Assembly: GCA_039545315.1 (NCBI GenBank)
Contig: BCIM01000001.1
Location: 1 to 64,000 of the forward strand
Length of the DNA: 64,000 nt
Reading direction: 5' to 3'
Source: Kondoa malvinella
Lineage: Eukaryota; Basidiomycota; Agaricostilbomycetes; Agaricostilbales; Kondoaceae
The position numbers and the translations under genes were made by a program. The notes under the pieces were generated by a model. The model saw only the letters and a list, made by a program, of their open reading frames with translations, did not search any database and had not been told where the DNA came from. The stretch's first letter is position 1, and each line of letters opens with the position of its first letter. Of the stretch, positions 1 through 12,230 are shown in pieces.

Positions 1-161
1 AACAAGAGACTTCTGTAGGGTGATACCAATCCCGCCACTCTGTCTCTTGACAAGGAGGACGGTGATGATGACTGATACTACTCAACACTTTCTTCTCTGA
101 CAACTAAACAGAGAAGCATCTTGCAGCATCTTGCAGAGTCTATCTTTGAAACGGCCTATGT

Positions 162-225
162 TGAAATACGCTCTTCTACTGCGATCAAGAGTGCTTAAGT
201 ACTTTTGGTCCCGTGGTCTCTGTTA
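162..225 (+). repeat. Left arm of a 64-bp terminal inverted repeat
   Basis: This segment matches the reverse complement of 1382-1445 at 56 of 64 positions. It includes an uninterrupted 27-base identical stretch containing GTGCTTAAGTACTTTTGG. The two arms enclose about 1.16 kb with no transposase-like frame. A weaker similarity continues outside the arm (CGGCCTAT at 152-159 against CGACCTAT on the other side). I found no clear target-site duplication. It could be the end of a non-autonomous DNA transposon or a simple inverted duplication. Confidence 0.75.
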
Positions 226-1381
226 GAATGACTTACTTCAACATTGAGAAGGCCACTCAGTTGTGAAGCACATCTACTCCCGATCTGGGAAAACTCGCAT
301 AACGTCGTCTCTATTTGTCTTTTCCCTTATCACCTTCACAACTCAAATCTTAGAAATTACCAAGCTATGCCAACGGCCACGAACATTCGTAAGAGCTGTC
401 TTGACCGATATGTATGAGTTGCTGATCGGTCCGAAGTACAACATGATCTCTCGATCTGAGCAATACTAGCCTATCCTCGAACAAGGGATACAACTTCATC
501 GTTTTGACGGACCAATGTAGTAAAGAATGACAGCTTGTAAGCCTATCAAATGGGAAGCATGCTATCATGATTCTGCACCTGCTGGAGAAGAGAATACAAA
601 TTACAGCGCGGAAGCTTGCCAATACATGATAGCGCGCACGTTCGTTGAGAGTAGACGACGAATCAGTGATAGCGACCGCGTTGTTTCTTCTCTACTCCAC
701 AAAGCCGAATCCTGACTCTTGTGCCTTCGGAAAGTCTGATAGACTTATATATAATCTATCATTCGCAGCGATATAGTCCATTTATACATTCAATTGTCCT
801 GAATTAAAATTGTATTCTTTTCAGCCTAACAGTTAAGGCGGTTCACGATTTGGCCTAGCTGGCAGACGGGGCTGTCCTATCATAGTCTCTTATAAATTCT
901 TGAGGCAGGCCTACAGTAATGACATGCACTTGGGCAGACGTAGTTTTTCAGTTTTCAATTTGTTGAAATAAGCGGGTTACCCTTGCCTCAAATCAACCCC
1001 CGAATCAACGGAACTATGCTGCACAGCACGTGCATTTTCTAGAAAGTTCTGGCCAGCTGGGGAATGTGGCTGCCCATGCGCCTCGCGAGCCAATTATGCC
1101 CTGTTAAAGTTACGCTGCTGATTCAGCAATTTCTCTCACAGAGAGCTATTCTGTCGGAAGGAAGCGCATTGTACCGGCGCAAAGCGTAGTGCGAGTGTGA
1201 GCGGTCATACTGATGATCTAAAAATTTGAGATGCTACATTGTCACATATCTTAAAAATCAAAAAAGACTTCAGAAGCCATTAGAAAGCCGGTCCCACAGC
1301 TTTCAGAATGTTCTCGAACCCGCTTCGAGTAGCCTTGAAGTAGCCAAAAGAAGCATGATAGGACTAGACTGCGCTGGCAAT
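226..1381. other. Interior of the inverted-repeat element, no recognised gene
   Basis: The sequence between the two inverted repeats holds only short open frames (the longest about 85 codons, opposite or overlapping others) and no recognisable transposase, RNase H or zinc-finger motif. If this is a transposon remnant, it is non-autonomous. Confidence 0.4.
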
Positions 1382-1445
1382 TAACAAATACCACTGGACC
1401 AAAAGTACTTAAGCACTCTTGACCGCAGTAGAATGACGTTTTTCA
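1382..1445 (-). repeat. Right arm of the 64-bp terminal inverted repeat
   Basis: This is the partner of 162-225 in inverted orientation (8 mismatches in 64). Both arms share the palindromic core AGTACTTAAGCACT-like sequence. The bases just outside the arms do not form an obvious duplication, so insertion by transposition is not proved. Confidence 0.75.
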
Positions 1446-4400
1446 GCAGGAATAGGTCGAGTGTTCATTCTTCCGCTCCGCTGGCCTCTCTTTAAGACTA
1501 CAGGCATGTGACTACACACATGTTATGGTCGAGATTGGCTTCCTCCCATTAGCCTGTTTGCGCAATGGATTACAAGTTGAAGTGAGAGGCCGCGAGTGAG
1601 TTCAAAAGCTTCCAGGATTACGTAAACTCATCTAAACACCTCTAATCTTTGTTTCCAGTCGACGCCTCGAAGGGTGAAGCGTTAGCCCCTATTTAAGAGC
1701 CACTTTCTTCCCTCTGGCTTGCGTCTTGTACACAAATGCAGCTTCCTTATGCAGGTACTTTCGCTTCGAACAAACAAAGTTGATATTCAACTTTGCAACC
1801 TCACTTAAAAGTACAAGGAGAGAGAGCTGCACGCTGGCAAATAGTAGCCGCATCGACGGCTAAGCTTTGAATGTCAATTTTGAGACAACGAGCTAAACAA
1901 TTCTGGAAAGGCCTTTCCAAGACAAGCCGTCATCTGATGCTTCGATAGGAGTCAGGGCAACTACACAGGTAGTTAGTTGAGCAAGTTGACGAAGGCGGGT
2001 GACTGGCCTGACAATTGCTGTAATGCGACGCCCTTAATCAAGGTCTGATCCGGCAATGCTGTCGTGCTGACTACACTGGTGGAGTCAATTTGTGGCGCAT
2101 TCTTTGGTGCTTTCGGCGCCACTAATGATAGCTCACTATTACTCCGCGAAATTGATAGTAAGAATTGCGCCGCAGGGGTAGTTTATGAGTCAATAGCAAA
2201 GTCAGTACGCGCGGCTGCATTCGGCGGGAATTAGTTCTTATACGCATAGCATTACATTTACGTATAAGTGAAAATTTCTGTATACAACGAGATTGTTCAT
2301 TGCTGGACAGATGCATGCTTCCCGCCTGTAAAAGAGCGCATTGGATCAGATCGTGTGCACACAGAGATTGAGGGGCTGTGAAGGTGACAGAGTGCTTAAT
2401 AGCAAGTCGTCGAAGGCATCGGACTAGTCTTTTCTTAAGGCATGCATGAGAATTCAGGACAAGTCGGTATGCTATAGTGGGGCCGTGTACAGTGGGCTGA
2501 TAGCTGAGGAAGTGAGAGAGAGCAAACAGCCTTGATCACTCATGGACGCTCGGATGGATCTGGAAAATCTTTAAGACTTAGCCATTTTCGCAGTCAAGTC
2601 AAAAAGTGCGCTATTAGCAAAAGCAATTATTGAGGGAGGCTTTACTTGCGCCCCGAAGACAATTAATCTCCCCAGTGCTAGCAGCGAGCAGATCTGAGGT
2701 TTTCAATCGCTTGTGACACAACGATGGAGGGAAAACCATATGCTCGCCAATTAGAGAGAAGCCCAGCAGATTCTGCCCTCCCTCTGGCAAGTACTTGAAA
2801 ACATTTCGGCACCCTTCCTCTGGATCTGTTGCGGCGTAAATTTGATAGACATTTTGCCTACTTTGACGGACTTCATCGTGGCGGTGATAAATTGTAGGTC
2901 TTCCCGTATTGACATGAAGTACCGGAGTACTTAGGTCTAATTGATGCGTACTGCTCATAATAAAGTGCACTGGACCATGGTTCTGACAATGTGTCAGTGA
3001 AAATGTTACAACTTACACTCACTCTCGAGTATCATCGGTGACCTAGGCGAACTGTTGGTCTATAACTCTTTCATGCACCCGCCCAAGATACATATCACGT
3101 TGACCGAGCTGATTCAATTCGGCTGCTGGTAGTGAATACACTTGGACAATCACGATTGCTACCAAGCCATTGCTCGCTCTTCTGCATGACTTCCTGTTCA
3201 AATACGAGCACTGTCGCCTCTCGCGATGTGTCCACTACTATTCTATCGTTACCACTTGCAGAGCTCTCTTTTCAGCCCGTTTCTTGCAAATGTACATCTA
3301 CAGAACAGATGGCCTACCTGCTGCATCTGAGAACCAAGCAATACAGGTTCTCTGTGCATGCTTGCGAATCGGAATCTGTGTGTTTCTTACGAACAGAACG
3401 TATACAAGTCAACAACCGACTGACGGGCTCAATACCCAACAACTTTGCCTATATGTCTGACTCTGAACTTGATTACCGGGCTTCACCGAAGACACTTCAG
3501 CTCGACACTGCGCCCATATACTGCGGCGGTAGCCACGATAGCACACGATTGGCAGCGCGGCTGACTTGACGCGCCAACACAATTGCGCCGACTTCCACTG
3601 TCCTTTGTTCCAAATCATCCCGATACTCAGCTTCGTTGCTGGTTTTTCTTCAGTTCTGAACAGTTTGCGACCTTGTTCTCTACCGTGTACAGGAATGTCA
3701 AACACATGTTTCGCCGGTCGGATTGCAGGCTGGCCTGTAGAAGTCAGGCTCGATTCTGTCCCGGCAAATGAACAGAGCAGTTTGCGACGCGAACGGACAT
3801 ACAGTTCACAAGACACGCCGTGCTGCGCTCCTATCATAAGACCAATCTTTACTAGGCTGCCTTGCAATGCGATTAAGATCAGCGGAATACTCTACCTGAA
3901 TGATACGAAGCAAGTCATGATGTCCATCACCGCGCCCTTGTACCTGTTGAAACATATCGAAGTCAGGCTGCAACTCAGCACCAGCAAAAGCGAAAGCGTC
4001 TTGATGCGCATTGCTGCCGAAGATAGTGTCCACGAATTTGTCAATGATGAGATAACCTGTCGTTTGGAAGCGCGACTGAAAGATGTCCTTGATTGTGTGT
4101 CCTGCTTAGGTCTGGATAGACATCATGTGCTGAAAGCAAGCAGTGTTACAGCTTGAGCATGCCGCGAACATGTGTATTCGAATATCGGTAGACCCAAGCA
4201 AGCATCTCGAAAGCGGCCCAGAATCGTTTGATGGTTCAGCTCACCAAATGGTATTGGAGCGGGTGGTTCGGCTGCGAACGACAGCAAAGAGCGTCGAAAG
4301 GTCAGACCCAGAGCACAGGCCAAAGTGGATAAAGGGGCTGTTCTGCCATAGTAGCCAAGGTTGTTTCGATTTGTAGCATAAGGTGCACGTAACATGGCGT

Positions 4401-4571
4401 GCAGGACCCTCTGCCAGTCGGAGTAAACTCTTCAACTCGACATTTGTCCATCTGCCAGGGCCAGAGATAAAGGAACTGCGAAGGAGGACTCCTCAGCAGG
4501 CTTGAATTCGGGTGACTTGTCTCGCACAACCTGAGCGTCGACTTGTATTGCTATCGATATGCAATACAGGT
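1446..4571. other. Gene-poor stretch with protein-like minus-strand frames, no assignable gene
   Basis: No conserved family could be recognised. Several minus-strand frames read like protein, notably around 4618-4432, 4395-4123, 4107-3806 and 3867-3409 (for example the peptide TTGYLIIDKFVDTIFGSN near 4070-4020, then FAFAGAELQPDFDMFQQV). They are separated by stops or frame changes. They could be exons of one unrecognised minus-strand gene or the remains of a decayed one. A 9-bp perfect hairpin with a 3-nt loop lies at 1775-1795. I cannot support a defined gene model here. Confidence 0.35.
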
Positions 4572-4699
4572 TGTCGCGGATTAAAGGAAGTTGATCGACA
4601 ACAGTGAGATCAAGCATGGGAGGGGCCGGTTGAAGTGTCGCGGATTAAAGGAAGTTGATCGACAACAGTGAGATCAAGCATGGGAGGGGCCGGTTGAAG
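4572..4699. repeat. Perfect 64-bp tandem duplication
   Basis: Bases 4572-4635 and 4636-4699 are identical and directly adjacent, each starting TGTCGCGGATTAAAGG and ending GGGGCCGGTTGAAG. The duplication lies just beyond the 3' end of RPS5. It is followed by a shorter tandem pair, TGGGGTTTACTGG at 4703-4715 and 4716-4728. Perfect identity suggests a recent slippage event or an assembly artefact. Confidence 0.9.
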
Positions 4700-4732
4700 A
4701 CATGGGGTTTACTGGTGGGGTTTACTGGACTA

Positions 4733-5944
<1,212 letters not shown>

Positions 5945-6099
5945 AGTTCTGCAAGTCCAGTCTCAGATTTGGGGTATTCTCTTTCCGTAGGTGTAGGGAA
6001 TATCACGAACGCAGCTTGTCTATCAGGGGAAGGGAGGAACAGGGGGCCTATACCTCTCGCTCTCTTCAGAATCCCTCGCGTCGAAAAAACTGACTGAAC

Positions 6100-6107
6100 T
6101 TGTGGGT
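6100..6107 (-). promoter_or_regulatory. ACCCACAA motif upstream of RPS5
   Basis: Read on the coding strand, ACCCACAA follows a T-tract and GC (TTTTTTTGCACCCACAAG). The same 8-mer sits in coding orientation upstream of RPS13 and RPS6. It resembles the core of the yeast Rap1 site (ACACCC followed by ACA). Its role here is inferred only. Confidence 0.3.
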
Positions 6108-6176
6108 GCAAAAAAAGTTTTCGGTGTCCAAGATCAGGAGCAGCCGTGAAGAGGGGCTACAATGCATAATGTACAT

Positions 6177-7650
6177 TTAATGCCCTCTAACAGCTTTTAA
6201 AGGCACCTGGCCAAATCCAAGCGATTTCCTGCCCGCATGAGGCGATTTGACGAAACATGCCAAAGAGAGGGCATCGAAAGTGATTGAAGCCTTCTTTGCC
6301 ATCTCATCAAGCTCTATTGGCGAGTCGTCATGCACCATGGAGGAAGACTGCATGTTTACTAGCCAGCTCGGACAATGTAAACTTGGTGTGCCATAGATAT
6401 GTGCACTGTAACCATCAGCGACAGTCAGATCCACAGAGTCGGAAAGACATACGAGATACGATTTGCTTCTGCTTTTAGCGTCGGCGATGAACTGAAGGCA
6501 AAGCCAAAGGCGAACGCGGCTTGCTTGATAGACGCGCTGACAACGTTCCTCGCTACGTATGCACCTCCTGCTCCGTTTAACAAAACAGCCGCAGAAATGT
6601 AACCCTGCCACACATGAATCGTGTTGTCACTTCAGAGAATTGTGTTAGACGAGTCATCTGTAGTGATAGTACACCAACCTAACGTAAAGTCCCACCCCGT
6701 CCTGCCCGCCGTCGACGAGGATGCCCGCAACTCCTGTACGATCCGAAGACATTGAGATAGTGTTGTCGAGGATGTTTGTGCGCGGCGAATCCATAGCGAA
6801 GATCGATGCTCCCGCAAAGTTCTACTTAAGTGAGCCAATGCCTTTCAGAGGAGACGCAGAGACGTACAGAGATTAAGTTGTTGCGTACTACACTGTCTGG
6901 GCACGCGTCGAGCAATATACCATCCGAAAAGGATGTCTGCCAACCCTCCATCCACGCCTCAAGAGTAGAGTTGGTGGGCTGAATCTCCCGCTCCGCAGAT
7001 GTTTCCATCCAGCCCGCCAAATCCACGCCTGCAATTTCTGCGTGGGAGCAGGACTTGCCTACATTGGGCGAGGATAAGCCCAGATCTAATGAATGCCAAG
7101 CAGATGAACCAACCAGATATGCGGATAGCAGCATTGCCCCGAGGCTCTAATATCTCGATACTAGTGACAGTTGCATAGGAGCCAGCTTCAATGACAGCGC
7201 TACCATCTGGTGTCCAGCCGTGTACACCTCTACCGGCATCGATGCGAAGACTGCTGATCTTTGCACCCGAGCAGGTCGGACAGGACGCGTCGATGATGGT
7301 CGAGATGGGTGCTCCTTGCGTATCAAAGCCGTCGACTAACTGAAAGACGGCTCGCGATTCATCTGAAGGTAAATTGCGAGTATACAGCTGTTGGCCTTCG
7401 GCTGTAAAGCGGATCGTTTCATCCACAATGACTAAGGCTTCAGAACATAGTTCGATGCGCGCATTTCTTCCTATAATGCGCGACTGTCAGCTATTATCTG
7501 GGGTCGACATTGTCACGATGGCATACCTCTGCGCTGGAGCGACTTGTTGATTCGGGAGGCAGTAGTACTGCCTAGACATTTGTGTTTCTTTGCAGAGAGC
7601 ACGCAGTTTGCTAGCCCGAGGATGATTGCGAGCAGTATTGAAGTGTGCAT
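6177..7650 (-). CDS. Secreted right-handed beta-helix (pectin lyase-fold) protein
   Basis: The ATG at 7650 opens a clear signal peptide (MHTSILLAIILGLANCVLSA). After a first intron come repeats typical of fungal parallel beta-helix proteins: ISTIIDASCPTCSGAKISSL, GSAVIEAGSYATVTSIEI, DGILLDACPDSVVRNNLIS, TNILDNTISMSSDRTGVAGI and AAVLLNGAGGAYVARNVVSA. Alternating N-x-I and D-G-I rungs and the phrase SFSDGILLDACPDSVVRNN fit the poly-rung fold seen in polygalacturonase-like and pectate lyase-like carbohydrate-active proteins. The stop is TAA at 6179-6177. About five exons are needed. I could not identify catalytic residues, so an enzymatic role on plant or fungal polysaccharide is only inferred. 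It is not in a cluster with other carbohydrate-active genes. Confidence 0.7.
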
Positions 7651-8079
7651 TATTTGACTCCTCTTGAACTTGATCCAATGTTGCGTCTATCGGACCAGAC
7701 CAATGGCAACATGTCTTATTGTGGAGCACCCAGCCTTCCTGCTGGCCTCGACGCCTTGCGAGGCAGGTCGCGCACTTTCTTGATTTTGCAATTTTCCGCA
7801 TTTGGCAACAGACTATGGCCTGTCGATCAATTAGGTCTGCGTCCGCTTTGGGTTCTTTTGAGGCTCGAGGCTTTGCATTTGCACATTTGCGAAGCGAGCT
7901 CCACTAGCTAGCCGCTTGATACTGGCCAGATTCATGTCCAGCCTCGAACGATAAAATCCGTCGCCAACTTGCTTGCTTGCGTCTGCTTCTTTCTTGCTCC
8001 CGATCAGCTCGAGTGTGATCCTTCCGTCGTCTGCTGTCGCTGCTTATTGCGTTCAAGCACCTCATCGCAAGTGATCAAC

Positions 8080-9045
8080 ATGACGCCTACTCATGCTCGA
8101 AGCGAATCTTCAGCTACTTGTCGCTCCGCTGCGACAGCGCATTCTCGCAACTCATCAGGCACCTCTGTCTACTCGCTTGCATCTCCACTAATGCTTTCAC
8201 CTGCGACTCCGCCAGTCAGTCACAAAGGTTCAAGGACCAGCATCTTTTCGAAACTCAAGCACAAGCGGTCCAAGCATGAGGATGACGATGGGTTCGACTG
8301 GAAATGTAAAGGTGAAGACCTGGAGGATAACTTTGTTTGGCCGCCTCCCGGCTGGAGCGAAACGGTCAGTCCTTGTGTCTGCACAGGCCATTGACCTTTT
8401 GTACTTATGCTCGATATCTAGGCCAAAGATATACAGGCCCAGCTCGGCGCTCGTCTCCGGACAGACACATCTACCCCTCCCCTGGCGCACAGTCGAAGCG
8501 ACTCTGGCAGTTCGACCTTCTCTACATCTTCTTCAGGTCCTTCGACCCGACACTCGTCAGGCGCCTATTCAAATTTCTCCGCCGCCAGCTCGAGCTCTCA
8601 CGATGATAAGCTGCTGCCTGCTCTGCCCATAAGATTAACAAACGAACGAAAACACTCTCGCTCTCGCGCACCTCACCTTTTCATCCCACTGCCGGTCTAC
8701 CCCCTTCGACTGAATTCTTCACTTTCTCCCGATTTTCCTTCTTCTCCATCCTCTCTCGCACCTCAGACTCCAGACGAGAAGCGAGAAGCAGCGGAAAATG
8801 CAGCGGTCGACGCCATCAACGACTATTTTGCCAACATTCATCTGGTCAACGATGAGGGAAGGCATCAAGTTCGGTCTGCGTTAGAGGTCGAGCGACCGAG
8901 CTCTGCCCGCCCGCTACCTCGCCGACCAAACAGCTGTAGCAAAGAATCGCATAGTCGACCGATGAGCTTTGCTGGCGAGCAATTGTCTGTTGAGTTGCTG
9001 GCCAAGTTGCAAGCGAGGAGCGCGTCCCAGTATGCTTTCATTTGA
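8080..9045 (+). CDS. Ser-rich protein of unknown function (302 aa)
   Basis: I do not recognise the family. Two exons join in phase across 8365-8421 (GTCAGT...CTAG) into 302 codons from MTPTHARSESS to the TGA at 9043-9045. The protein is rich in Ser, Pro and Thr, with basic patches (SIFSKLKHKRSKHEDDD near residues 60-76, then a WPPPGW motif). A short helical segment (EKREAAENAAVDAINDYFAN) lies near residue 230, followed by a Pro/Arg-rich tail (ARPLPRRPNS). No signal peptide or membrane segment is visible, so it is probably a disordered cytosolic or nuclear protein. An in-frame extension upstream to about 7969 exists, but I chose the ATG at 8080 because the upstream residues are Cys/Leu-rich and unlike the rest. 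Confidence 0.6.
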
Positions 9046-9144
9046 GTGCGGGATTGGAATGGCTATCTGCTTTGTTATCATAAATCATTGGTCATGTATT
9101 GTACACTGTAGATTACAATCGCTGGAGAAAGGGACCGTACTCGA

Positions 9145-10924
9145 TCACCACTTTGTTTCCTTGAGCTTGCTCTGCACTGCCCTTTCCCGTTCTCTCGCTG
9201 TTGCTGTTCTCCCGAGCAAACTCCGTCCCGCAGGTGTCAGATCTCTTTTACTCCTTGTCGTTTTGCCTGTTTGACCAAATGGACTATCGCTTCGGCCTGG
9301 CGTCAGACCCATTCTCTTGCCTGCCATAGCTCCACTGAGCGTAGGCATATTTGTTCCGTGTCTTGCCGACAGACTCTTGCTCGCAATTTTCGCCATCTTT
9401 AACGCTAATTCTTCTCGCCGAGGGGTGGCAGGAATCTTGAAAGGTCCTTCCTTCACCTGTTGTGGCGCTGGAGCCGGTTCATCAGAGTCTATATTGCGCA
9501 GAGCGACGGGTGTTGCCGAAAGTGTGCCATAAGTCATCAACTGCTTGAGACCTGTTTGCCCAAGATTGATTGGCAGTAGCGAGGGCATAGCGTCAACAAA
9601 GCCGTAACCATTCACTCGAGGTGTGTCTGAGACTCGACCAGGATCTAGGCGCATGTAAGCATGTCGAATGTGGGCCGACTGAGGACGAGACATACACGGT
9701 GTTCCACCGATAGCAGCTGCAATGTTGCTGCGACTAGGACTAGGCGGTACATTCTGCGATAGATCTGAACCAGTACCTGGCAAGCGTGTATTGAGATGAT
9801 TGATGCCTTTCGGTTCCATGTTCTGGTTCTCGGCTGCAAGAGCTCGTGCGCGTGTATCTTTCAACGGTACATTTGCGTCAGGCGGAAACATGAAGGAGTT
9901 ACGAGCCTGGCGGTCCAAACGACAGGTAAGCTACGGGAGCCGCAGTCTCTCGTGCAGTACTGACCGTATACGGCCAAGTCTCGACCCGATCTACGTCTTT
10001 GCCATCCAGAGGGATCTGAGCGAGTTCTTGATTCCCTGCATCTGCATCCTGCTCATCTTCTTGCACTGCAACCTCCTTCCCCTTCCCTTTGCTTGGATCC
10101 GCATCATTAGATCCTTCAATCATCATGACATTGCTTAGACCAGCAATAACTCTCTGCTTGGCCATCTTGACGCTATCCTTATCTCCCAATACGCTCGTTC
10201 GCCCGTGCTCTAAGAACAACCTCTCGCCCGGTCTACCTGGCTCAGCGCCTTCGATCAGTCCCACTGTCCCATCTGCGCTGTTCTGAACCGCTTGCTGTAC
10301 ACAATCAATCAACTTTTGTCTGTTCTCCCTCGCTCGTGCCTCGCGCTCATTCGCATTCTTCTCTTGCTCGTAAGCCCACGAATAGGTGAGTCGGCGAGAG
10401 GCGTTGTTTCGATCAAGGATTTCAGCAAAAGAAGCATTGTCTTCAGAAGTATACGAAGCAAGAAAGTTGGTCAGAGAGAGCGATTCATCGTAAGGCTTGA
10501 CTTCTTCCGCTTGAAGTCCAGGGCGGCGAGATGCATGCTCCGGCGTGACGGGAGTTTCTGAACCAGCTTCGCGAGCAGGCGTCGCACCTAGATTGCGAAA
10601 TGTAGCCGGTGTTGCTCCCAGCCTGCTGCGGGCAGTCCAGCCTCTGTCCGTTTGTTCGTAATCATAGTCATTGCGCGAGAAACGCTCTTCCTGCTTCTTC
10701 CTAGCCAGAGCAGCTTGATCTGCGGCGTACAGGTCTGGAAAAAAGTCACGCTTGACAATGTTGCTAATGGCATCAACGTAATCATCTTCTGAAAGGATTC
10801 GCTGCTTGTAAATGGACAGGGGCAACTTGGGTCGCTTGAGAGACGCTAGCTGCTGATCTTCTGTAGCACGTTTGGCAATAGAGCGACTGGACGATGCCAC
10901 AGGTGTATACGAAGAGTTGCTCAT
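9145..10924 (-). CDS. ESS2: Splicing-associated nuclear protein Es2 (ESS2/DGCR14, Bis1 family)
   Basis: Es2 proteins are nuclear and associate with the late spliceosome (C complex). The N-terminal part has the family signature: KRPKLPLSIYKQRILSEDDY and IVKRDFFPDLYAADQ (residues about 30-75). A later GATPATFRNLGATPA repeat and SLSLTNFLASYTSEDNASF follow, then WAYEQEKNANEREARARENR. After a single intron (9964-9907, GTCAGT...CAG) the second exon continues with RNSFMFPPDANVPL and the family's FVDAMPSLLP and T-P rich segment, and ends in a basic tail (ARERERAVQSKLKETKW). The total is 573 residues, in the usual fungal range. The start is the first ATG (10924) with no competing upstream frame. Confidence 0.93.
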
Positions 10925-11771
10925 CAGGTCCGAATGGTGGTTGCCTTCAAACCGTCGTCAGAATAAACGCCAGCTGCCTCTTGAGGCCAGGTGCAAGGCA
11001 GTCATCTAACTTGCAGGCTCTGTCTTCTTGAGATGTACGTCCGCGTAGGCCTGGCTCGATATTCGATGCAATACGCGTCCAATGCAAAATAGTGCTTTGC
11101 TTTAATCTCTTGCTTCTTGTTGCTGTGCTCTGTTACTCTGTCTGCCGTTGTCCTTATGATGTGTCTAGCGCGGGTGCAGTCTGTGCACTCTGCACTGCAC
11201 CGATTCCCAGTCTGCCCCCAAGGACACTACATTTCTATTTCTTGCTCGCATGTCTAGCAGTCTACCACGCTTCTTAGTTGGCTCGTAGCCGCCCAGCTGC
11301 AACAATCAACCGTATGATTGATCGATCCAGCAGCTGTCTTGACCAAGACCATTAATTTCTTCCAAAGTCCGACATGGTGACTGGCTGTTTGTCTGTTACA
11401 GGCGCATCATCAAGTTGCATGGCAGAGTAGACTACTCTGATGGGCAAGCAGTTCAAATTCATCCACATCTTGTGCATCTTCGTATGCCGTTGACCGTTCA
11501 AGTATTTGACATGATGAGGAGCGCAAGACGTGAGTCCCCAGCGACTGCTCTGTCTCGCTGAGGATGCAATATAGTTGTGCCTCGTACCAATGCGCAAGCA
11601 CGCAGGATGCAAGCACACCATCCTGCACGACAGTATGGCCTGTTGCTCGCGTAGGAAAAGCTTGACAGTAGAAAACCATCTCATCTAACTTTGTGAATAC
11701 TACAGTACAAGTGTCTGAAACTATGCGATGATACATACAAGCGGGAGACCGCTCCAAAGCCCATGTCCCCT
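10925..11771. other. Intergenic, no gene recognised
   Basis: This 847-bp stretch lies between the ESS2 start codon and the 3' end of the UPF0390 gene. It holds the ESS2 promoter region and only short, non-conserved frames on both strands. Confidence 0.5.
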
Positions 11772-12171
11772 TTACGATTTCTTGCCTTTTGCTTTTTTCA
11801 CCTCTGCTTCGTTCGCTGGCTTCAATATCTTGAGAGAGCCGCTTCCATCTGCGTGATTCGAGGCGATATGAGGAAAGGGAACCAACAATGGGACGGGTTA
11901 CGAGCTCACCGGCCTTGCCCACTATAAGTCGCTCGACTGCCTGAGGGGTTGCGACTTTGGCATTGCCAGCTGTCCTGTTCTTGTCGGCTAATGTATGCTT
12001 CTTGTTTGGTGCATACGTTCGAGCTGCAGACCATTACAATCAGGGCCGCTGTAAAAAAAACCTTGGACCAGGTGTCTGCTATCACGAACCCCCCTTGGTG
12101 ACCGGCTTTGCTTTTGTGTGCACGGCCTTCTTGGGATCTGCTTTGGGCTTTGCTTTGAATCCTTGCGCCAT
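11772..12171 (-). CDS. Small basic UPF0390-family protein
   Basis: Three exons give a protein of about 90 residues that begins MAQGFKAKPKADPKK and continues VTKGARTYAPNKKH, then VATPQAVERLIVGKADGSG and a Lys-rich C-terminus (EAEVKKAKGKKS). The MAQG start, the basic N-terminal stretch and the KGAR-x-(Y/I)-APKK motif match the UPF0390 family (human C19orf53 type), small proteins thought to be nucleolar or nuclear. Introns follow the GT-AG rule (GTTCGT...CTGCAG and GTGAGC...ACGCAG). The start codon lies only 59 bp from the divergent start codon of the reductase at 12231. The function is not established. Confidence 0.72.
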
Positions 12172-12230
12172 ACCGTATTTCTCGTCGGCTGTGAGAAGAC
12201 AAGCTGGCGTCTTCTTGTTTTGGCACAACG

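Noticed and set aside
1775..1795. Perfect 9-bp hairpin with a 3-nt loop (CAAAGTTGA TAT TCAACTTTG)
   Set aside because: It is isolated in a gene-free stretch with no T-tract or partner site; short palindromes of this size occur by chance.
2237..2268. Inverted repeat CTTATACG...CGTATAAG
   Set aside because: Only 8 bp with a 16-nt loop in AT-rich DNA; not enough to call a functional element.
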